Shown here one piece after another: positions 6,497 through 13,738 of a DNA stretch of 16,400 nt. A program made the position numbers and the translations under genes. The stretch is from CAMLDH01 sp966250375. Its GTDB lineage: Bacteria > Pseudomonadota > Gammaproteobacteria > Burkholderiales > Burkholderiaceae_D. The notes under the pieces were generated by a model, which did not search any database, was not told where the DNA came from, and saw only the letters and a program-made list of their open reading frames with translations. Numbering within the stretch: position 1 is the stretch's first letter; each line of letters opens with the position of its first letter. The stretch spans positions 1 through 16,400 of the forward strand of contig CBINHE010000094.1 of assembly GCA_966250375.1 (NCBI GenBank), given 5' to 3'.

Positions 6497-7590
6497 CAAT
6501 CCGCACTGACCACCTTGTTACGCCCGCCTGACTTTGCCCGATACAATGCCTGATCGGCCTCTGCAATGAATTGATGCGCAATCGCTTCGACGCGCTCGCT
6601 TCGATCTGGCGCACCCAATGTGGCGACGCCGATCGATACCGTCACGTTGAGTTTTGCTCCCATGCTGAGCGTCAACGCCTGGTTGGCAATGCTGGCGCGA
6701 ATCCGTTCCGCCACGCTGTGCGCAGCGGCTAATTCGGCATCGATCAACACCACCACGAATTCTTCGCCGCCGAAGCGCCCGAGCGCGTCGCTCAAGCGCA
6801 ACTCGGCCTTGATGCGTGCCGCCACTTCGCGCAGCACTTCGTCGCCGGCCTGGTGCCCGACCTTGTCGTTGATCTGCTTGAAGTGATCGACGTCGATGTA
6901 CAGGCATGACAGTGCATATCCCTGACGACGCGTGCGGCCGATTTCTTCCAGCAGCCGCTGCTCCAGATACCGCCGGTTGTTGATGCCGGTGAGCGGGTCG
7001 GTCAAGCCGATGTGTTTCAGCCGCTCATTGTTGATCACGTTTTCAATGCAGATCGCGATGATCGAAGACTGGTGCTCGATGAAATCAGTCGCCATGTTCG
7101 GCGCAAAGCGCGTTTCATGGAAACTGCCGAAATTGAGCGTGCCTATCAACTTGGTATTGCGGATCAGCGGCACGATCGCGGCGCTCGCAGGCGCCGCGAT
7201 CTGAGTGGGAAACATCGACCCGTGCCGTTGCTCCGTGTAGCGGCCCAGTACCGGCTTTTGCAGATGGCCTTGCAATTCGCCGAAATCAGCTTCGCTCTGG
7301 ATAAATAACAGGCTTGGAAAATCACTCGAATTGATGTTGAGATCGGCCAGAATCCGACGGATGCCGTAATCTGCATCGATCAAGGAGAGTGTGATGACGT
7401 CCAGTTCGGACGATTCCTTGAGCGTATCGAAAATGCTTCCGACCAGTTCCTGGAAGCTGCCGGCGCCAACGAATTTCAAATCGAACATTTGGTGGCGCCG
7501 CATGATTTGCTGATTGCGCCTCGCCTGCTCAAGGAGGTCCACCAATTGCGTACGCAATCGCAAATTTTCTACTACCAGGGCATTCGACAT
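6496..7590 (-). CDS. GGDEF diguanylate cyclase with DUF484/GAF-like sensor
   Basis: This 364-aa soluble protein makes cyclic di-GMP from two GTP. Residues 1-35 form a short coiled coil (NLRLRTQLVDLLEQARRNQQ). About 36-190 is a DUF484/GAF-like sensory domain with APASAAIVPLIRNTKLIGTL and NFGSFHETRFAPNM. The GGDEF domain covers about 193-364, with LTDPLTGINNRRYLE at its start, the metal/substrate site DVDHFKQINDKVGHQAGDEV, the active-site loop GGEEF at 274-278 and SIGVA further on. An allosteric I-site RLSD (265-268) lies five residues before GGEEF, so product inhibition is expected. No transmembrane segment is seen. A weak GGAG lies upstream of the start. It is monocistronic as far as can be seen, and may feed c-di-GMP control of motility or adhesion. 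Confidence 0.92.
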   Translation of the reverse strand: MSNALVVENLRLRTQLVDLLEQARRNQQIMRRHQMFDLKFVGAGSFQELVGSIFDTLKESSELDVITLSLIDADYGIRRILADLNINSSDFPSLLFIQSEADFGELQGHLQKPVLGRYTEQRHGSMFPTQIAAPASAAIVPLIRNTKLIGTLNFGSFHETRFAPNMATDFIEHQSSIIAICIENVINNERLKHIGLTDPLTGINNRRYLEQRLLEEIGRTRRQGYALSCLYIDVDHFKQINDKVGHQAGDEVLREVAARIKAELRLSDALGRFGGEEFVVVLIDAELAAAHSVAERIRASIANQALTLSMGAKLNVTVSIGVATLGAPDRSERVEAIAHQFIAEADQALYRAKSGGRNKVVSAD

Positions 7591-7656
7591 GGGTATTGGG
7601 CTCCAGACGGGTCATCGGAATAGAGCAGTACTAGAGCGAATTACTGAGGGCTGCAG

Positions 7657-7776
7657 GGTGCGCTCCACGCACCGAAACGTTTCCGGTGATGCACCGGCGC
7701 AGAGTGCCCTTGCAGGGCGCGTAGTGGCTTGCAAGCCACTACGCTACCGTTCCACAGGCGGATCGCAGGCGATCCG
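7657..7776. repeat. Cluster of six adjacent palindromes (REP/BIME-like)
   Basis: The 306-bp gap between the MOSC gene and the cyclase gene holds no gene but a run of near-contiguous inverted repeats: GGTGCG/CGCACC (7657-7673); GAAACGTTTC (7674-7683); CCGGTG/CACCGG (7683-7697); GCCCT/AGGGC (7706-7718); a 26-bp perfect palindrome at 7719-7744 centred on CTTGCAAG; and CGGATCGC/GCGATCCG (7759-7776). Roughly 120 bp is almost wholly palindromic. It may end MOSC transcription or act as a dispersed intergenic repeat. The flanks (7591-7656 and 7777-7896) show nothing recognisable. Confidence 0.75.
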
Positions 7777-7896
7777 AATTCCCTGCTACACCCCACCATT
7801 CATTGATTCGCAAAATGCTGTATTGCTTTGGGCAAACATACTACTCTGTGTGATGCTTGCCTGCAACTTTGGTTTGCGATCTGGAGCGGTAGCGTC

Positions 7897-8748
7897 TTAA
7901 AACGCCAGTTCAACGCCGACGTCTTGGCCGACACGCAGCACTTGGCCTTCGCCTTCCAGCAAAATCGTATTCATGCCGAAAGTGATACCGCCATCGACTT
8001 TGGGATTGGCGCGGTAGGTTTGCAGGATATGCAACGGGTTCGGGCCGATTGTTCCCGTAGCTTGATCGACCGATGGCACCGAGCAGCGTGGGCAGGGTTT
8101 TACCGGCTTCAGCACGGCGCTGCCGATGCTGAACGTGGCGGCAAAATCTTCCTCAAATGCCTCGACGCCATTGATCACGAGGTTGGGGCGAAAGCGGTTC
8201 ATCGGCAGCGCATCGAGGCCTTGCGCCGTCAGTTTCTGGTTCAGATCGTCCAGCGATGCCTGCGAAATGACCAGCATTGGAAAACCATCGGAGAACAGCG
8301 TCGGTGCTTCGATGCCATTGGTCCACGTCGTATTGGCAACACGTTTTGCCTTCGGATGAAAACGCACCAGGCGGCATGCAACGCCGATCGCATTGGAAAA
8401 CCACGCGGCGGTCGTGTCGTCGCAGTCATAGGCTTTCACGGTGTCGTTCCACACCCGCACATCGAGGGTCGGTGCCTCGTCCGGGTCCGCCAGATCAAGC
8501 GGGATCTCCAGGCGCAACATGCCCGGTGCGCGCAACTCCAGCGTGTCGGCCTTGATGCGCGGCGTGATGAGCGCCATTTTCGGGTGCTTGCGCTGTGTCA
8601 GAAAATCGCCCTGCGCATCGACCACCATCCATTCGCGATCGTAAATGTGATCGCTCATCAAGCCGGCTGCGGTCAGCGTCGCTTCGCGCAGCGCGATGCC
8701 GGCACAGGATTTGATCGGGTAGAGAGTCAGTTCGGTGAGTATGGGCAT
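7897..8748 (-). CDS. MOSC-domain molybdenum-cofactor oxidoreductase (YcbX/mARC-like)
   Basis: This 283-aa protein has an N-terminal MOSC beta-barrel (about 1-125: LTELTLYPIKSCAGIAL, MSDHIYDREWMVVDAQGDFL, TQRKHPKMALI) and a C-terminal MOSC domain (about 130-280). The motif KPCPRCSVPSVDQATG at 217-232 contains the Cys (C222) that in mARC/YcbX proteins coordinates molybdenum of the cofactor, followed by the usual V-D-x-x-T-G. This supports reduction of N-hydroxylated compounds, as shown for family members. It lacks the C-terminal 2Fe-2S ferredoxin domain of full-length YcbX, so it must use a separate electron donor. The Shine-Dalgarno is weak. Its neighbours give no pathway hint. Confidence 0.9.
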   Translation of the reverse strand: MPILTELTLYPIKSCAGIALREATLTAAGLMSDHIYDREWMVVDAQGDFLTQRKHPKMALITPRIKADTLELRAPGMLRLEIPLDLADPDEAPTLDVRVWNDTVKAYDCDDTTAAWFSNAIGVACRLVRFHPKAKRVANTTWTNGIEAPTLFSDGFPMLVISQASLDDLNQKLTAQGLDALPMNRFRPNLVINGVEAFEEDFAATFSIGSAVLKPVKPCPRCSVPSVDQATGTIGPNPLHILQTYRANPKVDGGITFGMNTILLEGEGQVLRVGQDVGVELAF

Positions 8749-9256
8749 CGTGTTCGGCTTTTGATGTCATTGCGGCGCAGGGCGGGAGGCAATGTCGTAC
8801 GGCCTCGCGCAGTATTTACGCATAAAGGAAAATTCACCAACTTATTACTGCGCGAAGTCTGGGTTGGAAAAAAAGAAGATAGTATCCGACTTCCACGTTA
8901 TCGGCATCATGCAAGTCTCGCGCACACGCAGATGCAACAGCGCCAATCATGATGTGCTTTACCAAGTGGTGCGTCGCGGTGTCATGGACTACGCTCGCAG
9001 CCCGGCCCGGCAGCAGTCGTCGAACTGCCCGAAGACGCGAGAGGCAGCTCCCTGTCAGGATAGGCTCTAGAGCGGATTTCCCCTTGATGCAAGGGATGAA
9101 TCGGGTTTCTTTGGGATGCAGGGCCAGGCGCGCCGTGTGACGCGTTACACAAAAATGAAGAGCAACAACGCAATGCGCCCCAAAGAAGCTTGGGGCGTTA
9201 TATCCGGGAGGAATCTACTCTTGGTTTACGCACATCGCCAAGACGGTGGACGGCTA
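8749..9256. other. Gene-poor stretch, no convincing CDS
   Basis: Short frames exist on both strands but none has a ribosome binding site or a recognisable family. Small inverted repeats are visible: GCTCTAGAGC (9064-9073), CCCTTG/CAAGGG (9081-9095) and an 8-bp stem at 9176-9197. The 5' part includes the upstream region of the MOSC gene. The sequence looks eroded, but no parent gene could be named. Confidence 0.5.
9176..9197 (-). terminator. Stem-loop, candidate terminator of the 9257-9658 frame
   Basis: The stem CGCCCCAA/TTGGGGCG (8 bp, 6-nt loop) lies about 60 nt beyond the stop of the minus-strand reading frame. On the minus strand it is followed by moderately T-rich sequence ending in TTTTT about 25 nt later. 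Stem strength is good, but the tail is not a classical U-tract. Confidence 0.35.
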
Positions 9257-9658
9257 CTAGGCAGCAGCGGCCGCGATCATTGCTTTATTAGAACCTATTG
9301 GCGCTCGGGACGGGGACCCGCGCAAATGCCGTGCCGCAAATGCGCGTTGGCGTCCATACTGCGGATCCACGAATTTGCCGCTTGCCAGCATGCTATCAAT
9401 GGGCTCTACAGGCAACTTGTGGGGCGATAACGTGTTGTCCCGAATGGATTGCCACGCCTTGTCTAGCGATTTGCGCATTGTCGATCCGCTATTTTCACGG
9501 AGATCCACGATGAGACGTCGTGAACTGACGACCGGCGGAGTCGCACGAACCGGGGGGACCGGCGTAATAGGCCCGGTAGCTCGCGAAAGATGCGCCGCCT
9601 GAGCATGCTGCATGGACATGCTCGAAGTGGCGAATGGTGAAATGGGAAGTACTCTCAT
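9257..9658 (-). CDS. Hypothetical protein, Ala/Pro/Ser-rich
   Basis: This is an unrecognised 133-aa frame. The first 50 residues are rich in Ser, Pro, Thr and Ala (SPFATSSMSMQHAQAAHLSR, GPITPVPPVRATPPVV). The middle is charged and possibly helical (SRRLIVDLRENSGSTMRKSL, DKAWQSIRDN). The tail is basic and ends in a run of Ala. There is no signal peptide, transmembrane segment or Cys. GGA about 10 nt before the ATG is a weak ribosome binding site, and a stem-loop follows the stop. The disordered Ser/Pro N-terminus is reminiscent of type III-secreted proteins, but nothing else supports that. It may equally be a chance frame in a gene-poor stretch. Confidence 0.35.
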   Translation of the reverse strand: MRVLPISPFATSSMSMQHAQAAHLSRATGPITPVPPVRATPPVVSSRRLIVDLRENSGSTMRKSLDKAWQSIRDNTLSPHKLPVEPIDSMLASGKFVDPQYGRQRAFAARHLRGSPSRAPIGSNKAMIAAAAA

Positions 9659-10100
9659 CTATTTTTCCAAATGATTGGCCTATTCATGGAGCGGGCCGAA
9701 GACGACTCGGTCGCGCGTAAAAAAACCTTATGGCAATTATTCTGAATGGCGCTCCGCCCGCAAATAATCCACGTGCTTTCACAAGCTGTGCCGTAGTTTC
9801 TCGGCAATGCGTCTCGCCTGCGATGCACACCGATCCGTCCTTGAACGTTTCTGAGTTGCATCACTGGAAATTAGCTCCATTCGGTAATAAGTGGGAAACA
9901 AGAATGAACAGTTCCATGCCAATGCAAAAAAAATTTCAGCTTGTCACCTATCTCCCGCATCAACACCCGCACAGGCCAGCGGAATTTTACAGCAACAAGC
10001 CGCAAGCCCAATAAAATTGCGCCCTCTGGCTAAGCTGAGAGTTGCTCTGATGGAATAGAAGGGCCGATGATGTAACCCCGAAACGTGCAAGGGTGCATCG
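9659..10100. other. Gene-poor stretch before AT-rich gene
   Basis: No CDS can be supported. A plus frame at 9730-10014 has no ribosome binding site or family resemblance. A minus-strand stretch (about 9725-9850) reads as a protein-like segment without a start and may be a relic. Composition shifts toward AT at the right-hand end. GTGCA/TGCAC with loop TCGG (about 10093-10106) overlaps the start of the next gene. Confidence 0.45.
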
Positions 10101-10577
10101 GTGCACATCCTTGATTCGCATTTAGTCGCGCGCAACACGCCAATGGCAGCCGACTCGAAAGCTTTGCTCATGAATGCCAGAAGGATTCTGGACAATGCAA
10201 GTTTGCATACTTTATCCGGTCAACTAAATGGCGATTTAGGCAAGTCGAAAAGGACTTTTGTAACGAGTCAGACCTATAGTAAATTGCAAGAAGTCATCCC
10301 GAAGAGAATTGACATTAGTAAAGTGCCTCCTTACCAAGAAACATCTCTTTGTGAAAGACAAGTAAGGGCAATAGTTGGAGCAAAAGTTAAAGAAGCTCAA
10401 CAAGGAACCTCTTCGTCCTCGTCTCAACCGGAAGAGGTAGGCATAGCCAAGTTTTTGAAGAAAGTCAAAACGTTATGGGCGACGAAATACAACAGAGAAC
10501 GCCATGGCTATCTCCAGATAACTTACTTGCCAGATTCAATGAAAAAGGAATTCTTATTTTGCGCGGCCCCGGGTTAA
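10101..10577 (+). CDS. Unrecognised protein, 5' part of a probably split gene
   Basis: This 158-aa frame is AT-rich relative to its neighbours and has no family I recognise. It starts at GTG 10101 with AAGGG 7 nt upstream; ATG 10143 is the alternative but has no ribosome binding site. It has a helical N-terminal part (DSKALLMNARRILDNASLHT), a basic middle and a Ser-rich linker (SSSSSQPEE) near residue 108, with no signal peptide. After about residue 117 the frame looks less natural (WATKYNRERHGYLQ...) while the -1 frame becomes strongly protein-like. It overlaps the next frame by 103 nt. I infer that this and 10475-11107 were one gene of about 335 codons, broken by loss of one base, most simply in the T5 tract at 10452-10456. 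Confidence 0.55.
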   Translation: MHILDSHLVARNTPMAADSKALLMNARRILDNASLHTLSGQLNGDLGKSKRTFVTSQTYSKLQEVIPKRIDISKVPPYQETSLCERQVRAIVGAKVKEAQQGTSSSSSQPEEVGIAKFLKKVKTLWATKYNRERHGYLQITYLPDSMKKEFLFCAAPG

Positions 10578-11107
10578 GCGAGGATTACCTCGATCATGCT
10601 GTTGCAGTATTTTCGGTCAATAAAATCAATGTGCCAGGAAAAGGACCGAGAATAGTCATGGGCATCATCGATTGTAATGATCAGGCAACCGGCCCGGAGA
10701 CAAAGGCATCATGGGAAACTGCTGCAAAGCTGAATAAATTGCATCCAAGCAAATTAACTCATGAAGAAGCCAACCAAAATGGGGCACATTTACGCCGTAT
10801 TCGCTTTGTTGACGCCACTGCATTAGGAGACCATGTTTCAAAGATGACTAAGAGCTACTTCCACTTAATAAAGGATGAGCAAGTGCTTCCTCCAGAAGTC
10901 ACTTCTCCAAAAGAAAAAATTCCGTCTCTGACGCCGGACGAAGCAGAGAAGTTATCCAAAATTCTTGTGGAAATTTACGATACGCCTGAGGTAGAGAAGG
11001 AATTTGGAAATATAAGTTATAGCCACCCTGAACATAATGCCGAACGGCGAGCGAAAGATGGCCCCATGTCGCAACAACTGCACAAAGCAATGGCGAAGAA
11101 GGACTAA
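10475..11107 (+). CDS. Unrecognised protein, 3' part of a probably split gene
   Basis: This 210-aa frame has no recognised family. It is soluble, with mixed alpha/beta content: LLARFNEKGILILRGPGL, YLDHAVAVFSVNK, GPRIVMGIIDCNDQ, HLRRIRFVDATALGDHVSKM. A Pro-rich hinge (EVTSPKEKIPSLTPDEAEKL) precedes a charged helical tail ending KAMAKKD. No signal peptide or transmembrane segment is visible. The nominal ATG 10475 has no good Shine-Dalgarno, and the frame is open back to 10391, which supports a frame lesion rather than two overlapping genes. The TAA stop overlaps the TAG of the convergent transglycosylase gene by 4 bp (CTAA). The AT-rich composition suggests foreign origin. It could be cargo at the distal end of the pilus operon, but its function is unknown. 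Confidence 0.6.
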   Translation: MGDEIQQRTPWLSPDNLLARFNEKGILILRGPGLSEDYLDHAVAVFSVNKINVPGKGPRIVMGIIDCNDQATGPETKASWETAAKLNKLHPSKLTHEEANQNGAHLRRIRFVDATALGDHVSKMTKSYFHLIKDEQVLPPEVTSPKEKIPSLTPDEAEKLSKILVEIYDTPEVEKEFGNISYSHPEHNAERRAKDGPMSQQLHKAMAKKD

Positions 11108-11517
11108 AGTGGGAGGTTTTTGAAAACTTTTTGCGCATACCGGAGTCGATAAGGCGCTTTACTGGAATTGTATGCGCCGACCGCTTCCCAGGAATTACCT
11201 AGCCTGTACATATTTTGCGCCAGTATCCAGGCTCCTACTTGTATGTTGGTGCAAGGATCCCACACATGGGCCTCGCTCAATCCGTATTTACGTAATATGG
11301 GAAACCAACTGCTGTTAATTTGCATCAGCCCAATGTCGTAGGAGCCATTTTTGTTGCGATTGATGGCGGAAGGATTGAGCCCAGACTCTGTCTTGGCAAT
11401 CGCATAGAGCAACTGCTCGTTCACGCCGTATCTGGTGGCGGCCTCTTTCCAGCATGCGACTGCATGATCGGAGAGAAGGGCGATGAAAGCGAGAACCGCA
11501 ATCTGAAGTTTGTACAT
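11104..11517 (-). CDS. pilT: PilT/IagB-type periplasmic lytic transglycosylase
   Basis: This 137-aa secreted enzyme cleaves peptidoglycan glycan strands to let the pilus machine cross the wall. The signal peptide covers about 1-21 (cleavage AVA|C). The SLT fold follows, with catalytic Glu44 in YAIAKTESGLNPSA, then GSYDIGLMQINSSWF and the late GAYNSS motif. Cys22 and Cys89 may form a disulfide. Its size matches the IagB/IpgF/PilT (R64) subgroup. AGGAGT 6 nt upstream supports the start. It is the last gene of the pil cluster, 121 nt after pilV. In R64 pilT lies before pilU and pilV, so the order differs. The symbol follows R64 nomenclature; this is not the retraction ATPase PilT. Confidence 0.85.
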   Translation of the reverse strand: MYKLQIAVLAFIALLSDHAVACWKEAATRYGVNEQLLYAIAKTESGLNPSAINRNKNGSYDIGLMQINSSWFPILRKYGLSEAHVWDPCTNIQVGAWILAQNMYRLGNSWEAVGAYNSSKAPYRLRYAQKVFKNLPL

Positions 11518-11638
11518 GGCATCACTCCTGTAAAGGAACCGGGGACGAATATTGTTTGTGTTGGCTAGCTCCGGTCATAACAAAAATCCAATTTGCGCTC
11601 GCCCGATGCACTCTCCGTGCCGGGGCCGGTTACGGTGC

Positions 11639-13006
11639 CTACCACCGACCCGTGCCGGAGTTCACATTGCCGTTCGCATTCACATCCCGGTTCGTATTCA
11701 CGTCCCCCTCGATATATGCACTTCCCGACACCGTCGCTTTCCCCCCTGCAGACATATCATGGGCTACGCCCAAATTGTTCCCGATATCCATGTCGTTACC
11801 GATCCTCACGTTGTGACCGATATCCAAGTCGTTCCCGATATTCACGTCGTGATTGAGATCCACGTCGTGCCCGACATTCACATCGTTCCCGATATTCGCG
11901 TTGTTCTGGACATTCACGTTGTTCTGGACATTCACGTTGTTCCCGGCATCCAGGTCGTTCCAGGCACTCACGTTGTTCCCGGCATTCACGTTGTTCCCGG
12001 CATTCACGCTGCCGGACACCTCCAGATTGCCGTTCTGGTCCGCCCCTAGCGGATTCCAGTTCGCACCCCCCGCATACATGAACGCCCGGCTCGTATCCAG
12101 CGTCATCCGCACATCCCCCACTTGGTCGGTCGCCGCCGTCACCACCCCCGGCAAGTCGTTATAGCTCGCCACCGGGCGTTTCCACGTTGTTACGCGTTTC
12201 CAGACCCCGCTGCCATCGCAGCTCATCAGGTTGCGGGCGGCATCGACTGCGATGGCCGCGTTGGCGCCGCAAGAATCGTTTTCAGCGACGATCGCGCTGG
12301 CACCCATTTTCAACGGCGTATTCATTTGATTGAGTTCCGGGCGCCCAGCCACCGCATTGCGGTAGAGGAAATCCGTCGCCAGTTGTCCCGGACCGTCATA
12401 GAAAAGCGCGGAAGCGAGGCTGCCGCTCCCCGCGGTATTGGCCGAGCAGCGCGCGGACAGGAAATTGGCCAAGGTCGGGCTCGTGCTGCCATCGATCTTC
12501 CACGTCCCGTACGAACCGGACGCCACCGACGGCGTTTGCGCAGACAGCGCACCGCCGCCTATTCCCGACTGGGCAGCCACCGCGTGCAGAAGGCGATCCG
12601 GGATCGCCTGCGCCGCCGTTCCCTCAGTGACGATCAACGCATTGACCAGATAAACAGTCTGGCCATCGACAATTTTGCTGGTCGCCCGGATCAGCACGCA
12701 GGGCGTTTGCCCATACGCATTGACAGAGCCGAAACCGGCCGGCAGAACGCTGGCATTGATCAGGTCGGTCAGCGAAACCGTCGCCGTGGACGTCGTGTTT
12801 GCCACCACCCCCAGCGTGCTGTAATTAGCCTTGATGTATTTGGTGGCAGCATCGACGATTTGTGCTTGGTAATACGCCGCCTGCTGCCCTTTCGCATCCT
12901 CCAGCGTGTTGTCGATAATCACCGACAGTCCCGCCAGCATCAGCGAGCCGAGCGCCAGCGCCCCCAGCAATTCAATCAACGCAAAGCCGCGCATTCCGCT
13001 TTTCAT
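11639..13006 (-). CDS. pilV: PilV-type minor pilin / tip adhesin with hexapeptide-repeat C-terminus
   Basis: This 455-aa type IVb minor pilin has a short leader MKSGMRG, a prepilin cleavage site G7|FALIE with Glu at +5, and a hydrophobic helix to about residue 30. The conserved PilV body runs to about 325 (KYIKANYSTLGVV, then APDRLL-like and GTWKIDGS segments, CDGSGVWKRVTTWKRP, PLGADQNGNLEVSG). Residues 327-452 are 21 tandem hexads of type V-x-[AVI]-G-N-[ND], followed by GRW. In R64-like systems PilV sits at the pilus tip and its C-terminus chooses recipient lipopolysaccharide through shufflon switching. Here no shufflon segment or rci is seen, and the repeat domain takes the place of the variable tip. 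GGGGAG (13015-13020) 8 nt upstream supports the start. A 141-nt GC-rich gap separates it from pilS. Confidence 0.85.
   Translation of the reverse strand: MKSGMRGFALIELLGALALGSLMLAGLSVIIDNTLEDAKGQQAAYYQAQIVDAATKYIKANYSTLGVVANTTSTATVSLTDLINASVLPAGFGSVNAYGQTPCVLIRATSKIVDGQTVYLVNALIVTEGTAAQAIPDRLLHAVAAQSGIGGGALSAQTPSVASGSYGTWKIDGSTSPTLANFLSARCSANTAGSGSLASALFYDGPGQLATDFLYRNAVAGRPELNQMNTPLKMGASAIVAENDSCGANAAIAVDAARNLMSCDGSGVWKRVTTWKRPVASYNDLPGVVTAATDQVGDVRMTLDTSRAFMYAGGANWNPLGADQNGNLEVSGSVNAGNNVNAGNNVSAWNDLDAGNNVNVQNNVNVQNNANIGNDVNVGHDVDLNHDVNIGNDLDIGHNVRIGNDMDIGNNLGVAHDMSAGGKATVSGSAYIEGDVNTNRDVNANGNVNSGTGRW
11651..12028 (-). repeat. 18-bp tandem repeat array coding hexapeptide solenoid
   Basis: Twenty-one 18-bp units (378 bp) encode hexads. 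The central 14 (11759-12010) are the most regular, with runs such as GNDLDIGHNVRIGNDMDIG. Some neighbouring units are identical in DNA (the CATTCACGTTGTTCCCGG unit near 11980-12000; the TTCACGTTGTTCTGGACA unit near 11905-11945), so copy number could change by slippage. The protein pattern V-x-I-G-x-N matches left-handed beta-helix hexapeptide repeats; 21 hexads would make seven three-sided turns. Confidence 0.85.
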
Positions 13007-13147
13007 GCCTGTTTCTCCCCGCCATGCCCCATGCCCTTCTCCCGCCGCCCCCGACCGCGCCGCGGATCACGCCCGCTCTCCCGCCCTCCGGCGCGGCCCC
13101 GTCCGCCCCGCCATCAGGGCGGATCGCCGGCCGGCCATCACGTCCTC

Positions 13148-13702
13148 TTACAACGCCGTGAAACTGATCGCATTGTCGTCGTCATCGCTGCACACGTCAG
13201 CCGCATTTGCCGGCGTCGCCGGGAACGCCGTAATCTCATTGGTGCCCTGGTTGATCCGCGTCCATCCCGACGCCCCGCTGACCAGGTTGATGCACGCGTC
13301 GCGCGGCACATTGTCGTAGGTCAGCGTGAACGTGGAAGTATTGCCCGTTACCGTGACCTCCCCGTTCCAGCTGTTGGTGATGGTGGCGCTTGCCCCCGTC
13401 CCATTCACCGCCAGCGTGGACGGGAACACCCGGGCCGTGATCAGGCTCGCGGTAAAGTCGCCGGTGCCGTAGGACGCCGCCTGCCCCATGTACAGCTTCT
13501 TGACCGCGGTGCGAATCGAAATGATTTCTTCCGCCGCCCGATTCGTTTGCGCGCTGCTGAACGCATTCGTCAGCAGCGACACCGCCCCCAGCACCACAAT
13601 GGCCGCCACCCCCAGGTACGCGATTCCCTCCAGCAGGGAGGCGCCGCGCTGTGCATTCGGCTGCAACCGGCGGGACGATTTTTCTAACAGCATGGCGTTC
13701 AT
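13148..13702 (-). CDS. pilS: PilS-type type IVb major prepilin
   Basis: This 184-aa pilin is the main fibre subunit. Its leader of 20 residues ends QRG, with cleavage G20|ASLLE carrying Glu at +5, followed by the hydrophobic assembly helix (GIAYLGVAAIVVLGAVSLL). The mature protein is about 164 aa. The C-terminal half is beta-rich, with two cysteines (DACINL and ADVCSDDDD) likely forming the pilin disulfide loop. An in-frame ATG at 13729 exists, but AGGAG sits 7 nt before ATG 13702 (and inside the longer frame), so 13702 is chosen. It lies 36 nt after pilR. It needs a prepilin peptidase, which is not encoded in this window. Confidence 0.88.
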   Translation of the reverse strand: MNAMLLEKSSRRLQPNAQRGASLLEGIAYLGVAAIVVLGAVSLLTNAFSSAQTNRAAEEIISIRTAVKKLYMGQAASYGTGDFTASLITARVFPSTLAVNGTGASATITNSWNGEVTVTGNTSTFTLTYDNVPRDACINLVSGASGWTRINQGTNEITAFPATPANAADVCSDDDDNAISFTAL

Positions 13703-13738
13703 GGCATATCTCCTGTTTTTTTCAGACAAAGAACAAAC

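Noticed and set aside
7828..8952. A 374-codon plus-strand frame opposite the MOSC gene
   Set aside because: The minus-strand MOSC protein has full motifs including the Cys site; the plus frame is Arg/His/Gln-rich shadow sequence without a ribosome binding site.
9725..9855. Protein-like minus-strand stretch (contains ETFKDGSVCIAGETHCRE)
   Set aside because: It has no start codon, is bounded by stops and matches no family I can name; possibly a gene relic but not supportable.
10445..10480. Programmed -1 ribosomal frameshift site
   Set aside because: The T5 and A4 tracts do not form a canonical X-XXY-YYZ heptamer in the upstream frame and no strong downstream stem was seen; a base loss is simpler.
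11651..12028. CRISPR array suggested by regular repeats
   Set aside because: The 18-bp units are contiguous without unique spacers and are in-frame codons of pilV.
11500..13010. Shufflon recombination sites around the pilV 3' end
   Set aside because: I looked for inverted R64-type sfx repeats (GTGCCAATCCGGT core) and partial pilV ends, and saw none; no recombinase gene is in the window.
12122..13687. A 521-codon open frame on the plus strand opposite pilV and pilS
   Set aside because: It is extremely Arg/Pro/Ala-rich with no family resemblance, and lies antisense to two well-supported pilin genes in high-GC DNA, where long antisense frames arise by codon bias.
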